This document shows, piece after piece, positions 53,346 to 64,000 of a stretch of 64,000 bases of DNA; the first letter of the stretch is position 1, and every line of letters starts with the position of its first letter. The stretch is from NCBI GenBank assembly GCA_024195585.1, contig SWBL01000065.1:112149-176148 (forward strand). Reading direction: 5' to 3'. The translations under genes and the position numbers were made by a program. The notes beneath the pieces were generated by a model, which was given only the letters and a program-made list of their open reading frames with translations, was not told where the DNA came from and searched no databases. Source of the stretch: Aureobasidium sp. EXF-3400 (lineage: Eukaryota > Ascomycota > Dothideomycetes > Dothideales > Saccotheciaceae).

Positions 53346-54996
53346 CTAGCAGCCCATATACCTATTCTCGACCCATCTCTCTTCATAATCGTCGACGACC
53401 CTGCAAGCGACGACGTGGATATCGGGGAAGACGGTCATCAACCTACTCAGACCTCTCTTGCCAGCGATATATGTGACAAAGACAATCTTGTTCTCTTCCA
53501 CGCCGTGATCCAGCAAGACGCGAACTGCCATCAAAGCCGCGCCACCACTAGACATTTGCGGATCCAACAGCAAGACTTTGTTGTGTGTGGAAATGTCGCC
53601 AGCCATCTTGAAGTAATGCAGTTCGGGCTCGCCAGTTCGGTATGAGGTCTGAATGAGCATGCGACCGGTGCGACAATCAGGAATGACACGTCTCAGACCA
53701 GTCTCAAGGATGCTGCCGCCACGGAGAATGACGACGGCACTAACCTCGCCAGACATGCGCAAGCCATTGTATGAGTGCTGATGTGGTTGAGGCGTCTGCA
53801 CAGTGATGGCATTGAAAACAGCATTTTCGGTCGCGCGTTCAACAAGCAGAGCGGCAAGACGGTCGAAGTAGAAGACAAAGTCCTCACGCGATGTCTTGTC
53901 GCTGCTAAGGAGTGTGTTGATGCCTGTGATTTGCGAAGGGCCATCCAGGATTGCGACATTGGGCGACAGAGGAAGATCTTTGGCTTCTTTGCCTAGACGC
54001 TTCAACTCAGCGCGATGCTCCTCAGACTTTGTATCCAATGTCTTGTGGATGCGATCGGCCACCATGTCAATGGCGACCTTGTTCTCGATGCCGCGAGGCA
54101 CGATGATATCTATACTCAATAGTCAGCAACGGTCGATTCAAGAAAATGACTGAAGTTTGTGATTTGAGTGTAATGATCAGATAGGAGCGAAAGATGATGG
54201 TATGGTTTATCAACACGATTATTCTGTTGAACTATGCTATGGTTGTTGTATCATCATGAAAGGGAGGGGAGGAGAAAAGAAAAGTTGAACACATACCAGC
54301 TACGTTTCGCTGAGGTTCCACGAACTTGTGGAAGTTTGGTTTGACAAAAGTGAACCACTGTTTGATACAGCCTTCAATGTCGCGACCACGTTCCTTGATA
54401 TCTCGAACGATTCTTCGTGAAAGACAGAGGTCTCCATCTGCCTCACAGAAGATTCTCAGATCGAGAAGATCAAGCACGCGCTGATCATGGAGAGCAAAAA
54501 TGCCCTCGAGGATGAGCACGTGAGGAGAGTAGATCGTTGTGGTCTTGTCCAAGCGAGAGTGTTTCTCGAAGGAGTAGACAGGGATCTCAGCCTTTTTACT
54601 GCGAGGACAGTCAGTAGGGCTTGGTAAGGTAAGATGGAAAGATACACACCCTTCCTTGATGTCTCTCAGTTTTTCAACCAAGACATCAAAGTCGATAGCA
54701 TCAGGTGAGTCGAAATCGTACTCGTTCCTGTGGGCAGCAGCGATTTGATCCGGAGTGAGGGGTCGATAGAACGAATCCTGGAAGGAGTTGGTATAACGAA
54801 GGCACACTCAAGGGCCAGACAAACGAACCATTGACAGGATGACAACCCATGGCAGGCTCATTTGCTTGATGATAGCCAGAGCAAGCGACGTCTTGCCCGA
54901 ACCCGAGCTGCCGGCAACGCCAATGATGCTCGTGTTGGCCCATGGCGGAGAGTAGTGAGAGCGCTCCATTCTCTGGAGAGAGTTGGGGGCGGCCAT
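53346..54996 (-). CDS. URK1: Uridine/cytidine kinase with UPRT-like C-terminal domain
   Basis: The enzyme phosphorylates uridine and cytidine in pyrimidine salvage, and its C-terminal domain has the uracil phosphoribosyltransferase fold. Exons: 54996-54829, 54777-54650, 54598-54297 and 54109-53346, giving 453 residues; joins read LSM-DSFYRPL, KEG-KKAEIPV and NVA-DIIVPRG. The kinase half has the P-loop GSSGSGKT (29-36), DSFYRPLT and HVLILEGIFALHD, followed by DLCLSRRIVRDIKERGRD. The UPRT half has SAVVILRGGSILETGLRRV and the PRPP-site-like LLLDPQMSSGGAALMAVRVL. As in yeast Urk1, the usual TG of the PRPP loop is altered. It diverges from GID8 across 349 bp. The pathway complements the de novo enzyme at the left edge of the window. 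Confidence 0.94.
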
Positions 54997-55345
54997 TTTC
55001 AGTCGTTGACGAACAATCGTGACACGACCATGGCGAAGCAAGCAAAAGAGATAGCTTAGCAAGCTTGGAAGTGAAAGGTGGACGGTTGTGAAGAAAAGGA
55101 AATCTGCCAAATTCGGCGTGGAAGATGCCGTCCAGCACCAGGTCCGAGCACAACCGAGCGTTGCAAGAGCTCTTTTCTTCGTCAACTCAGCTCTGCTTTC
55201 TTCTCTCACTCTCATCGCAATCTCTGCATCTCTTTGCGTTTCGCACATCCACTTGCCAAAACAACGAGAGAGCGATTGTGAATCGTAGTTGCCTCAGTCT
55301 GTCATCCAACCTGATGGGCCATTGCAGCTCGACTCGTCTATAACA
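54997..55345. promoter_or_regulatory. Shared divergent promoter, URK1 / GID8
   Basis: These 349 bp separate two divergent start codons. The GID8 side is pyrimidine-rich with TCTTCTCTCACTCTC-like stretches just upstream of the start. No factor site is identified. Confidence 0.55.
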
Positions 55346-56561
55346 ATGGTACGTCACAACAAGCGCATCTCACAATGCGCATCCCTCAGCAGACCCGAAC
55401 CCCAGCTAACATTTTCTCCGTAGAGCTCTTCTCTCCTCCCACCACCTTCGTCCTTGCGGCATCCCTTTGATCGCCGCGTGGACGAGGTTAAACCATCTAA
55501 AGCGTAAGCCCCTTCCACATCACTAACCCTCACACCCCTTCCATCGAATGATGTTGATTACACTCAAAATGGGAATCTCTCCGAAATCTATGTGGAGAAC
55601 TACAGAATTTTGTCTTTCTGACTCGACCCTCACACTACCTCACTATCAAGACTACTTGCATAGAACGTTGTTGACTGACATATATCAACAGAGACTTGAA
55701 CTTCCTCATCATGGATTATCTGATCAATGAAGGCTATCCTGACGCCGCGATGAACTTTGCCAAAGAAGCCAGCATTGTTCCTTCGGCTGATGGTGAAGCC
55801 ATTCAAGAAAGAGTAGACATTCGTAACGCCATCCACACTGGTGACATGCAGCTTGCCATTGAGCGCATCAATGAACTCAACCCACAGGTCAGTACCAATC
55901 CTCGTCCTCTCCCCCTTCACGCCTTGTTGTTATGATTATACGGTTTTTTCATGCACCACGCATAGCTTCGGGCATTGATGATACAAACCTCACACACTTC
56001 AGTCCTCAGTATGACCCAACAACCATACTCTCATCTCATCATCACATCATCTTCTCATCGAGACATTGATGCTAACAGATGTTTGAACAGATCCTTGACA
56101 ATGACCCGACTCTGCACTTCCAGCTTTTGCGCCTGCAGCTGATTGAACTCATCCGTGAAATCGTCAATGCGCCGGGTCCTCCATCACCTACTGCCTTCAC
56201 ACCTGCTCTTGAGTTTGCGACTTCGCAACTTGCTCCACGTGCTCCAACTTCGCCTGCCTTCTTGCAAGACCTTGAGCGCACCATGGCCCTGTTGATCTTC
56301 CCGTCGGACAAGCTCACACCCCAACTCAAACAACTTCTCGATCTCAGTCTGAGACAGACAGTGGCCAGTCAAGTCAATGAAGCCATCCTGTCTTCTCAAG
56401 GCCAGAGACGTGAGGCGCGCATTCGTAACCTTGTTCGCTTGAGAGCATGGGCTGAGCAAAGGGCGCGTGAGACCAAGAGCTCTGAGTTGCCTGAAAAGAT
56501 CAGCTTGGGCCTGGATACCCAGTCAGAAGATTATCTCGATGGCGAGGCTATGATTACGTGA
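55346..56561 (+). CDS. GID8: GID/CTLH ubiquitin ligase subunit Gid8
   Basis: This is a scaffold subunit of the GID/CTLH E3 ubiquitin ligase, which degrades gluconeogenic enzymes when glucose returns. I read coding exons 55346-55348, 55424-55503, 55692-55887 and 56091-56561, giving 249 residues. The first coding exon is the ATG alone. Joins read M-SSSLLPPP, SKA-DLNFLIMDY and NPQ-ILDNDPTLH. The LisH motif (LNFLIMDYLINEGYPDAAMNF), CTLH (RVDIRNAIHTGDMQLAIERI) and CRA region (LEFATSQLAPRAP...ALLIFP) appear in the standard order. Length fits the family. Introns 2 and 3 are long for this genome (188 and 203 nt). Confidence 0.93.
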
Positions 56562-57758
56562 AAACATGATGAACATTTCGACTTGCTTGATTTTAGCGTA
56601 GACGCTGGGGGCTCGGGACCGCATCTGCATAGCGGACATAGATCATCAATAAACATGTTCGCAGAACAATTTTACCATTCATCTACTTCTCCTTGAACCT
56701 GTCCATTTTCCTAAACTCATCTGTTCCTTTCGCAAATCGCTTCGCCAGACTGTTCACACAGGTCGGCAGCAATGACACTCGCGCTTTCCTGCAGAGGACA
56801 GGGCGCTTCCATCTCGCACGCTTTTAGGTTCTTTTTCATGAGTTCTGCTATGATCCTTTTCCTTAGAGAAGAGAGGATCTAGTTGCACGTATCGGTAGCT
56901 GAATCTGATCAAAGTGTCTAGGCAGGTTCTTGATCGCATGCAGCTGCCAGCTCTGATTTGACTCGATATCACTTGCAGCTTTCCCAACTCATTAGTCGCA
57001 TCTGAAGCTCTTGTCTTGCAGCAAATCTCTGTTTCAACTTCCGGCCACACAAGTAAAACACCGGTCATGAGGCAGGTGGCGTCTGGAAAGTCAATATCGA
57101 TATTCAACCGCACTGCACGAGGCCTCCGACGTCACACACGTCCAAACTTCCAAGCGGTATACCATAAAGTAAATCCTCGAAGGATCACCATAGACGCGTT
57201 GCAGGCACGTGGCTGGTTAAACAGAACTCGAAGCTCGTGTTCAGATTCCACGATTGCGACTCAAAAGTACACCTATTTCTCCGGTGTTCAAAGCGCTCGG
57301 GAATACTGCATCTGTACACCCAATCATAGATCAACCGGACGCTATTCCACGGAGGACAAGTCCCTGCTGATCACCACGTCTCTTCCCCATGTCGCAACCC
57401 CAAAGTCCCCAAGGTTTGATCCTCTCCGCAACCGCCAGCCCCGCATCCCACGGGTGAGGATGCAGATCTTGTACTTCTTGTACCACACAAGCACGTAGAT
57501 GGCGAGCCCGATTGCCTGATTCATACATCAAGCATGCTCAAGCCATGTTGACATTTGCCGAATCTACCGATGCTGTTAGACTTGTAACCAATAGATGGAT
57601 CCGTCATAGCATAGGTCACCGGAGAGTTGTGCGGTGGCAGGAGTGTTTATATGTAGGTCGTGTACTACCTGCGATCTGCGGATCTTGAGTCGGTTTTCTT
57701 CTCACTCTTCCTCTCTATATTGTCGTTGTCGAGAGTGGAAAACACACCATACCACATC
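56562..57758. other. Intergenic; promoter of the sugar transporter
   Basis: No gene is supported in these 1.2 kb; a 160-codon plus-strand frame at 57016-57498 has no motif and random-looking composition. A TATA-like TTTATAT lies at 57646-57652, about 107 bp upstream of the transporter ATG. Confidence 0.5.
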
Positions 57759-60030
57759 ATGCCTCGTCTTAACCTATTCGGCCGCGGCAAGCCGCTGCAA
57801 ATAGCCATCATGGTTACTTGCCAGGTAAGCACACCAGCCATTACGCACGATCTGTCCTGACATATGACAGCTTGCATTCATCTTATTCGGCTGTATGTGG
57901 ACCATCGATATCATCGATCCCTTTGGGAAATCTAACAATCAGCAGATGATCAAGGAGTCTTTTCTGGCATTGTTGGAAATGCAGATTGGCTCGATACCTT
58001 CGGCCATCCTGGCAGTGGACTCGAAGGCATCATCGTTTCGATATACAATCTTGTACAGTTATCCATGTCTCGGCAAAATGCCCATCCAGACTGATCAAAC
58101 GTAGGGAGCATTCAGTGGATGTATATTGGCCTTCCTGGGTGGAGAGAAGCTTGGACGTCGCCTAAGTATGTGGGTAGCAATGGTGTTCATTGTAAGTTCT
58201 AGCAAGGAGATATTCTTTCTCTGTACTGACTTCTCTAGATTATCGGTGCTATTCTGCAGTGCACCAGCTATGGTGTACCACAAATCCTAATCGCACGTTA
58301 CATTACTGGAATCGGAACCGGTATCGAGACTAGCACCGTTCCCATGTACCAAAGCGAATTGGTCGAAGCACACAAGCGTGGTCGCGTTGTCAGTTCCGAG
58401 CCTCTTTTCGTCGGTGTCGGTATCGTTATTGCCTACTTCTTCGACTATGGAATTGCCTATGTAGGCGGTCCAGTAGCATGGCGTGTGCCAATTGCTTGCC
58501 AGATCATCTTTGCAATTGTATGTATTCTCGAGCAAAAGTCTTGCTACACCAACTGACAAGAAACAGGTTGTCGTTATCATGGTCTTTGGCGTTCCTGAGT
58601 CACCCAGATATCTATATGCGAAAGGTCGCAATGAAGAGGCGCTGCAAGTCCTATGCGATGTGTACGATGGCACACCAGATGACCCGAAGATCGCGCGTGA
58701 ACAGAAAGACATCCTCGATGCACTGGCACTGGAGCGCGTGCACGGCGAATATAAGTACGCTAACAGCGTCCTTTGAATTCTGCGGTCACAATCACTGACG
58801 AGTAATCCCACAGGTGGAGCCAGATCCTGAAGAGAGACGAGGTGCAGACTGGAAGGCGTGTTCTCCTTGCCTATGGCATGCAGTTCATGAACCAGATCGG
58901 AGGTATCAACTTGGTTGTGTAAGTTTTGATTCTTCTCAATTAGAGCGGTTGACGGCTACTGACACGCAAACAGCTACTTCGTTCCTACCGCACTCGAGCG
59001 CAACGTTGGTCTCACCCACAACTTGTCTCTCCTCATTGGTATGTCGCCACCGTCCACTTCGAGGAGGAGAAGAAGAAGAAAACTGACAAAAGGGAAGGTG
59101 GTTTCGTACAAACAATGTTCTTCTTCGGCTCACTGATTCCCACGTTCTTCCTTGACAGAATGGGACGTAGACGTGTAAGTTTCTTTTCTCTCCAGCGCTA
59201 CAATGCAGATCGAGACTGACAACCATGTAGCCTATGATGTGGGGATCTTTTGGACTCGCAATTTCCATGATGCTCATTTCAGTTCTACTGAGCTTCACTC
59301 CTGCTCGTGGGTACTCAAACAAACTCAACAAGGCCACTTCTAGTGCTAGTGTTGCCTTTTTCTTCACATACGTAAGCTTTCTGGCACTCGATATTCGTTG
59401 GAAAGATACTAACGATGTTTTAGATGTTCATCTTTGGAGCTTCAGCGAACTGTATTCCATGGTAAGATCACTCGCTGCATCTCTAGTATTGACCAAATTA
59501 ACATATCCCAGGGTATATGTGCCAGAAATTCTTCCTCTTCACGCCAGAGCAAAGGGTACAGCAATCGGTATCTCCTCAAACTGGCTCTGGGTAAGTCTAC
59601 GTCCACAGCACTGTTGCGAAACCATCCACTAACAGCAAAACAGAACTTTGTTGTTGTCATGATTACACCAACCCTCATCAACAACCTCCAATGGCAAGCC
59701 TACCTCATCTTCATGTGCACAAATCTCGCCTTCGTACCTCTAGTCTATTTCTGGTAAAACCCCTTCTTCCTCCTCACCTCTGTTTTTCCACTTTCTAACA
59801 CGCAAACCAGTTACCCTGAGACTAGTAATCTCACTTTGGAAGAAGTCGATTATCTCTTTGTCAAGGATGGAAAAGAGGGAATCCACAAGTTTACAGGAAA
59901 AAGTCAGCCTGTAAAGATTTCTTTGAGTGGAGATGTTGAGCAAGGTACGCAGGAGATGATGCATGAAGAGAAGAGAGGCAGTGAAGGCGGTGCTGCGTTT
60001 GTGGAGGATGTGAATAAAGTTGAGAAGTGA
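57759..60030 (+). CDS. MFS sugar transporter, 14 exons
   Basis: This is a plasma-membrane sugar/H+ symporter of the major facilitator family. The locus looks fragmented, but splicing restores every family motif. Exons: 57759-57824, 57871-57892, 57946-58052, 58105-58191, 58239-58517, 58567-58754, 58814-58918, 58974-59038, 59098-59174, 59231-59371, 59424-59461, 59512-59590, 59644-59753 and 59811-60030, giving 527 residues. Landmarks: FILFG-YDQGVFSGIV (exons 2-3), LEGIIVSIYNL-GAFSGC, LGGEKLGRR, PESPRYLYAKGR, GMQFMNQIGGINLVV-YF, DRMGRR, VPEILPLHARAKGTAI and PETSN. The C-terminal tail is acidic and cytosolic. All introns are about 45-60 nt. The substrate is not determinable; hexose or a related sugar is likely. 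The intron density is far above that of its neighbours. Confidence 0.92.
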
Positions 60031-60056
60031 GAAAGCCTCATGAGAGCGATAGATGA

Positions 60057-60541
60057 ATGGAAGATATGTTTCACGTACAAAAGACGATCATAGATCTAAT
60101 TCACACGCTCGTAGAAGGGCAAGAAGAGCAGAAAGAGCAAGAAGACATCCCTTCAGAAAGCGAGGATGAAGGGACTCGCTTTCGATACGTTCAGAAGAAC
60201 GACCTCAGGGGAGTGAAAAACAGGGTAAGACAAAGGTTCATCAACAACTTGCTCCAGCATACAATTTCCTCTGTCCCGAACTCGAAACTCAAATCACTCT
60301 GCATCACATCAAGCCACGCTTCAAGTCAAAGAGGTTCTCTATCCGAAAATCCTTGCCGCTCTGAGAAAGCGGCTGCTCTTTCATGGAGTGCCAGTAAATC
60401 GAGAATTATGTCTCTACCTCCATTGGGTCCTCTTGAGAGGCGAAGAACCCGTTTATGTTAAAGTGCTCGTCTTAATAAGTGCAATTGATTCATATGCCGA
60501 GGGTGATCACGGTTCCATGGCTGAGATATCTCAGCGCGACA
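60057..60541 (+). pseudogene. Possible gene remnant, unknown
   Basis: A plus-strand frame starts MEDMFHVQKTIIDLIHTL and reads well to DLRGVKNR (about 60235). The quality then moves to another register, which reads ATLQVKEVLYPKILAALRKRLLFHG and LYLHWVLLRGEEPVYVKVL, ending near 60541. No clear splice sites connect the two. It could be a small two-exon gene or a decayed one; I do not recognise it. Confidence 0.3.
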
Positions 60542-61206
60542 TGCAGTGATATTTGTATGCCCTAGGACTGCACGATACTCTTCTACCAGGTTGACCAGGA
60601 GAGGAGATGACTGCGGCTTGAGATGCTCATGCACCTAGTTCTGTATGTCATCGGGCTGCTGCACCTGTCGATTTGCTGGCCACCAACCGAGATTGAAGGT
60701 CCATCGAACGTCAATACAGCATGCTTAATTTGCAACCCTGCTGAGGTCAGCAAACAGATGCTAGGCTCAAAGATCATCACAGCAGCTCATGGTGCTTTTA
60801 TACTGTTCGACAATCTCTGAAACCCAACAATGTCTATCGTCTTCGTTGCCTCTTGAGCTTAGATGCGAATAGAAAGCCACGGTAATGATGGTCTGCTAAG
60901 GCGTGGTAGAAGTGCTTCGTAGTATTGGTATTGGTAGTGTCGCTGATAATGCGGTATAAGCAAAAGGAGGAACTCTTCGCAATCTACGTGCAGACTGTCT
61001 TCAAAGAAAGCACCAACATGGTGGTGTCCTTTACTATGCATTGGTAGACACTAATTGATCATCGGGTTCCGCCAGTGTTCACGGACGCCACAGACTATCC
61101 AACTCCTTAATCGCTCGCTCACTGGAGGCTTACATTGTTCGGTCCGGAAGGCGTGGCCTCGAAGACTCTGGCTTTTCCCCGACAGCGAATCGATTTACCA
61201 TGATCA
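60542..61206. other. Intergenic, no gene seen
   Basis: Frames of 60-88 codons overlap on both strands without motifs. Nothing is supported. Confidence 0.45.
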
Positions 61207-61833
61207 TGGCAGACTCACCCTTGGATTTCGCCTACAAATCCTACACTCTCGACAAAGACCCTCGAAGAGCAATTCTAGCGCTTGCCGAGGCCATCGATGT
61301 CACCAACATCAACATCGCTGAGGGTGTTCCTGTTGACACAAGCTGCATATGTACCAAGGCCTAGTCCGCTTACGAGTACCAACCCTGAGTCTAGACGGAG
61401 CAGGAGTAAGGCCCGTAAAGAGATGTCTCGGGCCCACAATCTCCCCGGGCGCGAGTATGGATTTCGAAGGCACTCTGCATTACATCAAGCTGGTGTCAAC
61501 AGGACTCCACCAGGATTTGTTCGTCACGCCCCAACGCCATACAAAACGCTGGACGCCGGCAATGAACAAATACTCACCGATTTGATCAACCCTCGATCCA
61601 TCTTTCTCTCAACACACCCTCGCTCTGGGTGTGGCAGCCCAAGCTGGCGACGCAAGAGCCATCAGGGGCTTGAGAGAAAGTATTCGGCGACCTACCTCCG
61701 CCATCAGGTGGTGCACAAGAACACCCCTGAGAGAAACGAGATTGGAAACCTGGTGTCCTGGCTGCTTGTCCTAGACCCAGACACTAGCGATATGATATTT
61801 CCGGAGCAGCTAATCGAAGAGTCGAAAGCCTGA
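61207..61833 (+). pseudogene. Possible gene remnant, unknown
   Basis: An ATG at 61207 opens a frame reading MADSPLDFAYKSYTLDK and RRAILALAEAIDVTNINIAEG, which stops near 61363. Protein-like sequence then appears in other registers (GASMDFEGTLHYIKLVSTGL at about 61455-61510; HPRSG and NLVSWLLVLDPDTSDM later). The register changes suggest a decayed gene. No family is recognised, and an intron-containing gene is not excluded. Confidence 0.3.
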
Positions 61834-62218
61834 AAATCCGGGCAGGGTATTGGGTCAAGTTTGCGGTAGTGCTTGGGAGCATCATGGAGTATTGTTCAGG
61901 GATCATAGACCTGGGGCTATTTTCTAGGGTAGGAACTTACTTTGCCATCCCTGGAATGTTCACCCATGCCGGCAATCACAGGCACTAGGGTGGCTGTGCA
62001 AAAGCAAAATAGAGAAAGATCCTCGTCCTAGAGTGTGGCGTGTGGAGTTGAGCTAATAGATAAGGTGTATATGGCTGCTGATAGGCGAGTGATGCAGGCG
62101 AAGGTGAACGGTATGGCGGCGATGAGGCTCGATGAAAGAGGTATGGATTATGGGCCTATGACTATGGGTGGCGTAACCTTATGACTCGCTGAGTATTGAT
62201 CGAGAACGAAGTGATGAT
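61834..62218. other. Intergenic, no gene seen
   Basis: This is the 3' flank of the asparaginase gene, which ends at 62219 on the minus strand. No reading frame of note. Confidence 0.5.
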
Positions 62219-63274
62219 TTAGTTGTGCTTCTTCAAGTCCATCTGAAAGCTGATGTGTCCCGTCTCGACACCCATGGTGTTTTTGGCCATTGTGCAATAA
62301 GACTTCTTCAACTCCTTCCTGATCTCGTCGGTGCCGATATTCAAACGAGCGAGAAGCTCGATCAGCGCCGCATATAGGATGTCGATGTTGCCGTCTTCAA
62401 TTTTGACTGCAATTCCCAAGCCACCCTTTGCACCTAGTTCTCGTGTTTGCTGGCACTCTCGAATACCAACGCCATAGCAGCCTTCTGCACCGAGTTTGCC
62501 GACCCAAAATCCAGGAGAGGAACGCATAAAGTCGGTGCAGAAGCGCGAGTCTCCACCAATCATATCTGGGTGTGCTGCCATTGCCCGGTATAGTCGACTC
62601 TGGTTCTGTGCAGAAGGTTCGTCAGGAATTTCACTCTGCTCTGAGGCTTGTGCTAGTTTTGCGAACATCAAGGCCAAACTTTGAAGAGGCAATGCTGGCG
62701 AAGGTGCATTGCAACCATCGATGACCCAGCGAAGTTCATCGGGCTTGAGATCGGCGAGTTGTTCGTGGAATTGTTTGATCTTCAGTTGGACAGGATGCGT
62801 GGGAGAATGATAGTTCTCTGTTCCCGCACCGAGAGCCTTTGCAGCGGCCAGCATGCCTACATGTTTGGCAGAACAGTTGCTGTAAACTGCCGTGGGTACA
62901 AAGTCGGATTTGATCCATCCAGTGTTGATGACTTTGGAGATGGAAGGATGACCACCGCACTTCATATCCTGCTCGGTCACACCAACTTTCTGCAACATGG
63001 CTTTGACACGAGAGATATGCTTCTCCTCACAGTTGTGTGAGCCAGATATCAGTGCTACATCGGCGTCATCGAATCCGAATTTCTCGGCTGCTCCGGTCTC
63101 GAGGATTGCGAGTGCTTGGAACGGTTTCGCGGCAGAACGTGCAAGTGTTAGGCGGGAAGGGTCGCCGAGAGAGTATAGCAGATTATTTTTATCGTCGACG
63201 ATGGCAGCGTGGACTATGTGGCTGTTCTCAATCACATCGCCTCGCCAGTTCAGGACTAAATCGTGGGCGTCCAT
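62219..63274 (-). CDS. L-asparaginase II family protein
   Basis: This belongs to the asparaginase II family (PF06089, Rhizobium etli type), which hydrolyses L-asparagine to aspartate and ammonia. It is unrelated in fold to the type I/II bacterial drug enzymes. A single exon encodes 351 residues from ATG 63274. Family signatures are RSAAKPFQALAIL near residue 50, ISGSHNCEEKHI, CGGHPS, and YSNCSAKHVGMLAAA with the conserved Ser/Lys pair. WVIDGCNAPSPALPLQSLA and MAAHPDMIGGDSRFCTD follow. The length is typical. There is no signal peptide, so it should act inside the cell. It diverges from the fumarase gene. Confidence 0.93.
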   Translation of the reverse strand: MDAHDLVLNWRGDVIENSHIVHAAIVDDKNNLLYSLGDPSRLTLARSAAKPFQALAILETGAAEKFGFDDADVALISGSHNCEEKHISRVKAMLQKVGVTEQDMKCGGHPSISKVINTGWIKSDFVPTAVYSNCSAKHVGMLAAAKALGAGTENYHSPTHPVQLKIKQFHEQLADLKPDELRWVIDGCNAPSPALPLQSLALMFAKLAQASEQSEIPDEPSAQNQSRLYRAMAAHPDMIGGDSRFCTDFMRSSPGFWVGKLGAEGCYGVGIRECQQTRELGAKGGLGIAVKIEDGNIDILYAALIELLARLNIGTDEIRKELKKSYCTMAKNTMGVETGHISFQMDLKKHN

Positions 63275-63794
63275 GTTGTATATTAGAAGGCGATGGTTGT
63301 ATACACCTGAGGACTTGTCGTCGACCGATGTTATGTAAGGTTGAGATCCGATCAGAGTAAGTAGAAGATAACACGCCCTACCTTTGACAGACTTGTGAAG
63401 TTATTAAGCAATCGACCACGTTAACTGTTTCGACCTGCTCAAAGCGGAATGGTCGATCCATGACGGCTGGAGAAACAGGCCCATGGCGAGCAGTCGAGCA
63501 CAGATTGTGTTATCGGAAGGTGCGATAACCAGATACTCTGAGTAGCCACAAAGTCTTCAATTCTTTGGACATGTTCTTAGCCGTGACACAGTCGGATGAG
63601 TATAGCAGGAAGAGGTTGGAGGAGCTTCATGGCCTCCTCCGGTCCTCGGCTTGTATCGGGAAGATCGGCAGCAGATGCCCCATGTCCCGCGATTTATTCA
63701 TAAGTTGAAGGGAATCATTTGGCATCTATCCAGCCTTTCCACCGTGTTTCTTTCGTGTGTTTCTTGACCAATCCCGAAAGCCGACGATTTCAGC
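63275..63794. promoter_or_regulatory. Divergent promoter, asparaginase / fumarase
   Basis: These 520 bp hold the promoters of two divergent genes. Short frames at 63698-63923 on the minus strand are antisense to the fumarase leader and are not supported. Confidence 0.55.
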
Positions 63795-64000
63795 ATGTTC
63801 AGAACCGGATCGGCAGCTGTGAAGAGGGGTAGCTCCTTCGCTGGAGCTGCTCTGCGCGCCCGCAACCAGACTCCTCGTCTTGCAACCCTCCGCCAATTCT
63901 CCACCTCCTTCCAGATGGCACAACAGACCAGAGCCGAGAGCGATGCCTTTGGCGAGATCCCCGTCGCCGCCGACAGATACTGGGGTGCTCAGACCGAGCG
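63795..64000 (+). CDS. FUM1: Fumarate hydratase, class II (3'-truncated by the window)
   Basis: This is fumarase, which hydrates fumarate to malate in the TCA cycle. The first 68 codons are present. The N-terminus is a typical mitochondrial targeting sequence (MFRTGSAAVKRGSSFAGAAL, Arg-rich, no acids). The mature start of class II fumarase follows: ESDAFGEIPVAADRYWGAQTER. A second Met at residue 41 (MAQQTRAES) just before the conserved part could give the cytosolic form, as in other fungi. No intron is seen in this part. Confidence 0.93.
   Translation, partial: MFRTGSAAVKRGSSFAGAALRARNQTPRLATLRQFSTSFQMAQQTRAESDAFGEIPVAADRYWGAQTE

Noticed and set aside
57016..57498. 160-codon plus-strand frame upstream of the sugar transporter
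   Set aside because: No motif, basic random-like composition and an overlapping antisense frame of similar quality.
57759..60030. Sugar transporter as a pseudogene, suggested by many frame changes
   Set aside because: Every frame change coincides with a consensus intron of 45-60 nt, and splicing restores all family motifs over 527 residues.
1..64000. Transfer RNA, ribosomal RNA and CRISPR features
   Set aside because: I looked for T-loop-like GGTTCRA stretches with matching arms and for regularly spaced repeats and found none convincing; a covariance-model search would settle the small RNAs.

Overview
This window is nuclear DNA of a filamentous ascomycete. The protein-coding genes have short introns (mostly about 48-56 nt, GT...AG with CTAAC/CTGAC-like branch sites). 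They include Zn2Cys6 regulators, a bifunctional uridine kinase/UPRT and a fused CPSase-ATCase, and they lie on both strands without operons. A Dothideomycete is my best guess, from gene style only; I could not run a search.

Left part (1-13.3 kb): the 3' half of the pyrimidine gene ura2, which lacks the usual dihydroorotase-like domain between CPSase and ATCase. It is followed by two small, probably paralogous two-exon genes (4624-5199 and 8268-8879) on either side of a broken Ulp1-like cysteine protease locus. Ribose-5-phosphate isomerase and the NEDD8 E1 subunit ULA1 then diverge from one promoter.

Middle (13.9-33 kb): a four-zinc-knuckle protein, a large Zn2Cys6 regulator, an AA9 lytic polysaccharide monooxygenase with a CBM18 chitin-binding module, a six-exon divergent histone H4 variant, an acidic orphan nuclear-type protein, a DDHD phospholipase and an intact Ulp1-type SUMO protease. 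A decayed block (33.6-37.0 kb) follows. It is bounded by about 190-bp direct repeats and holds two broken genes, one of them a zinc-finger protein.

Right part (37.4-64 kb): a PPGF-rich, 4E-T/Eap1-like protein, ribosome-biogenesis factor ESF1 and an alpha/beta hydrolase. Next comes the most interesting cluster (44.6-50.4 kb): an MFS drug/H+ antiporter and a Zn2Cys6 regulator diverge from a promoter with three copies of a CTCAACTCCG element. They are flanked on both sides by two paralogous genes for an eight-cysteine protein that I do not recognise. Then follow a JmjC/cupin oxygenase with a large acidic insert, uridine kinase URK1, GID8, a 14-exon sugar transporter, two gene remnants, an L-asparaginase II family protein and the start of mitochondrial/cytosolic fumarase.

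Most genes are housekeeping and independent. De novo (ura2) and salvage (URK1) pyrimidine synthesis are both present but 50 kb apart. The accessory parts are 5-8.3 kb, 33.6-37 kb, 44.6-50.4 kb and 60-62 kb. Intron coordinates below were read by hand from splice consensus and frame continuity.
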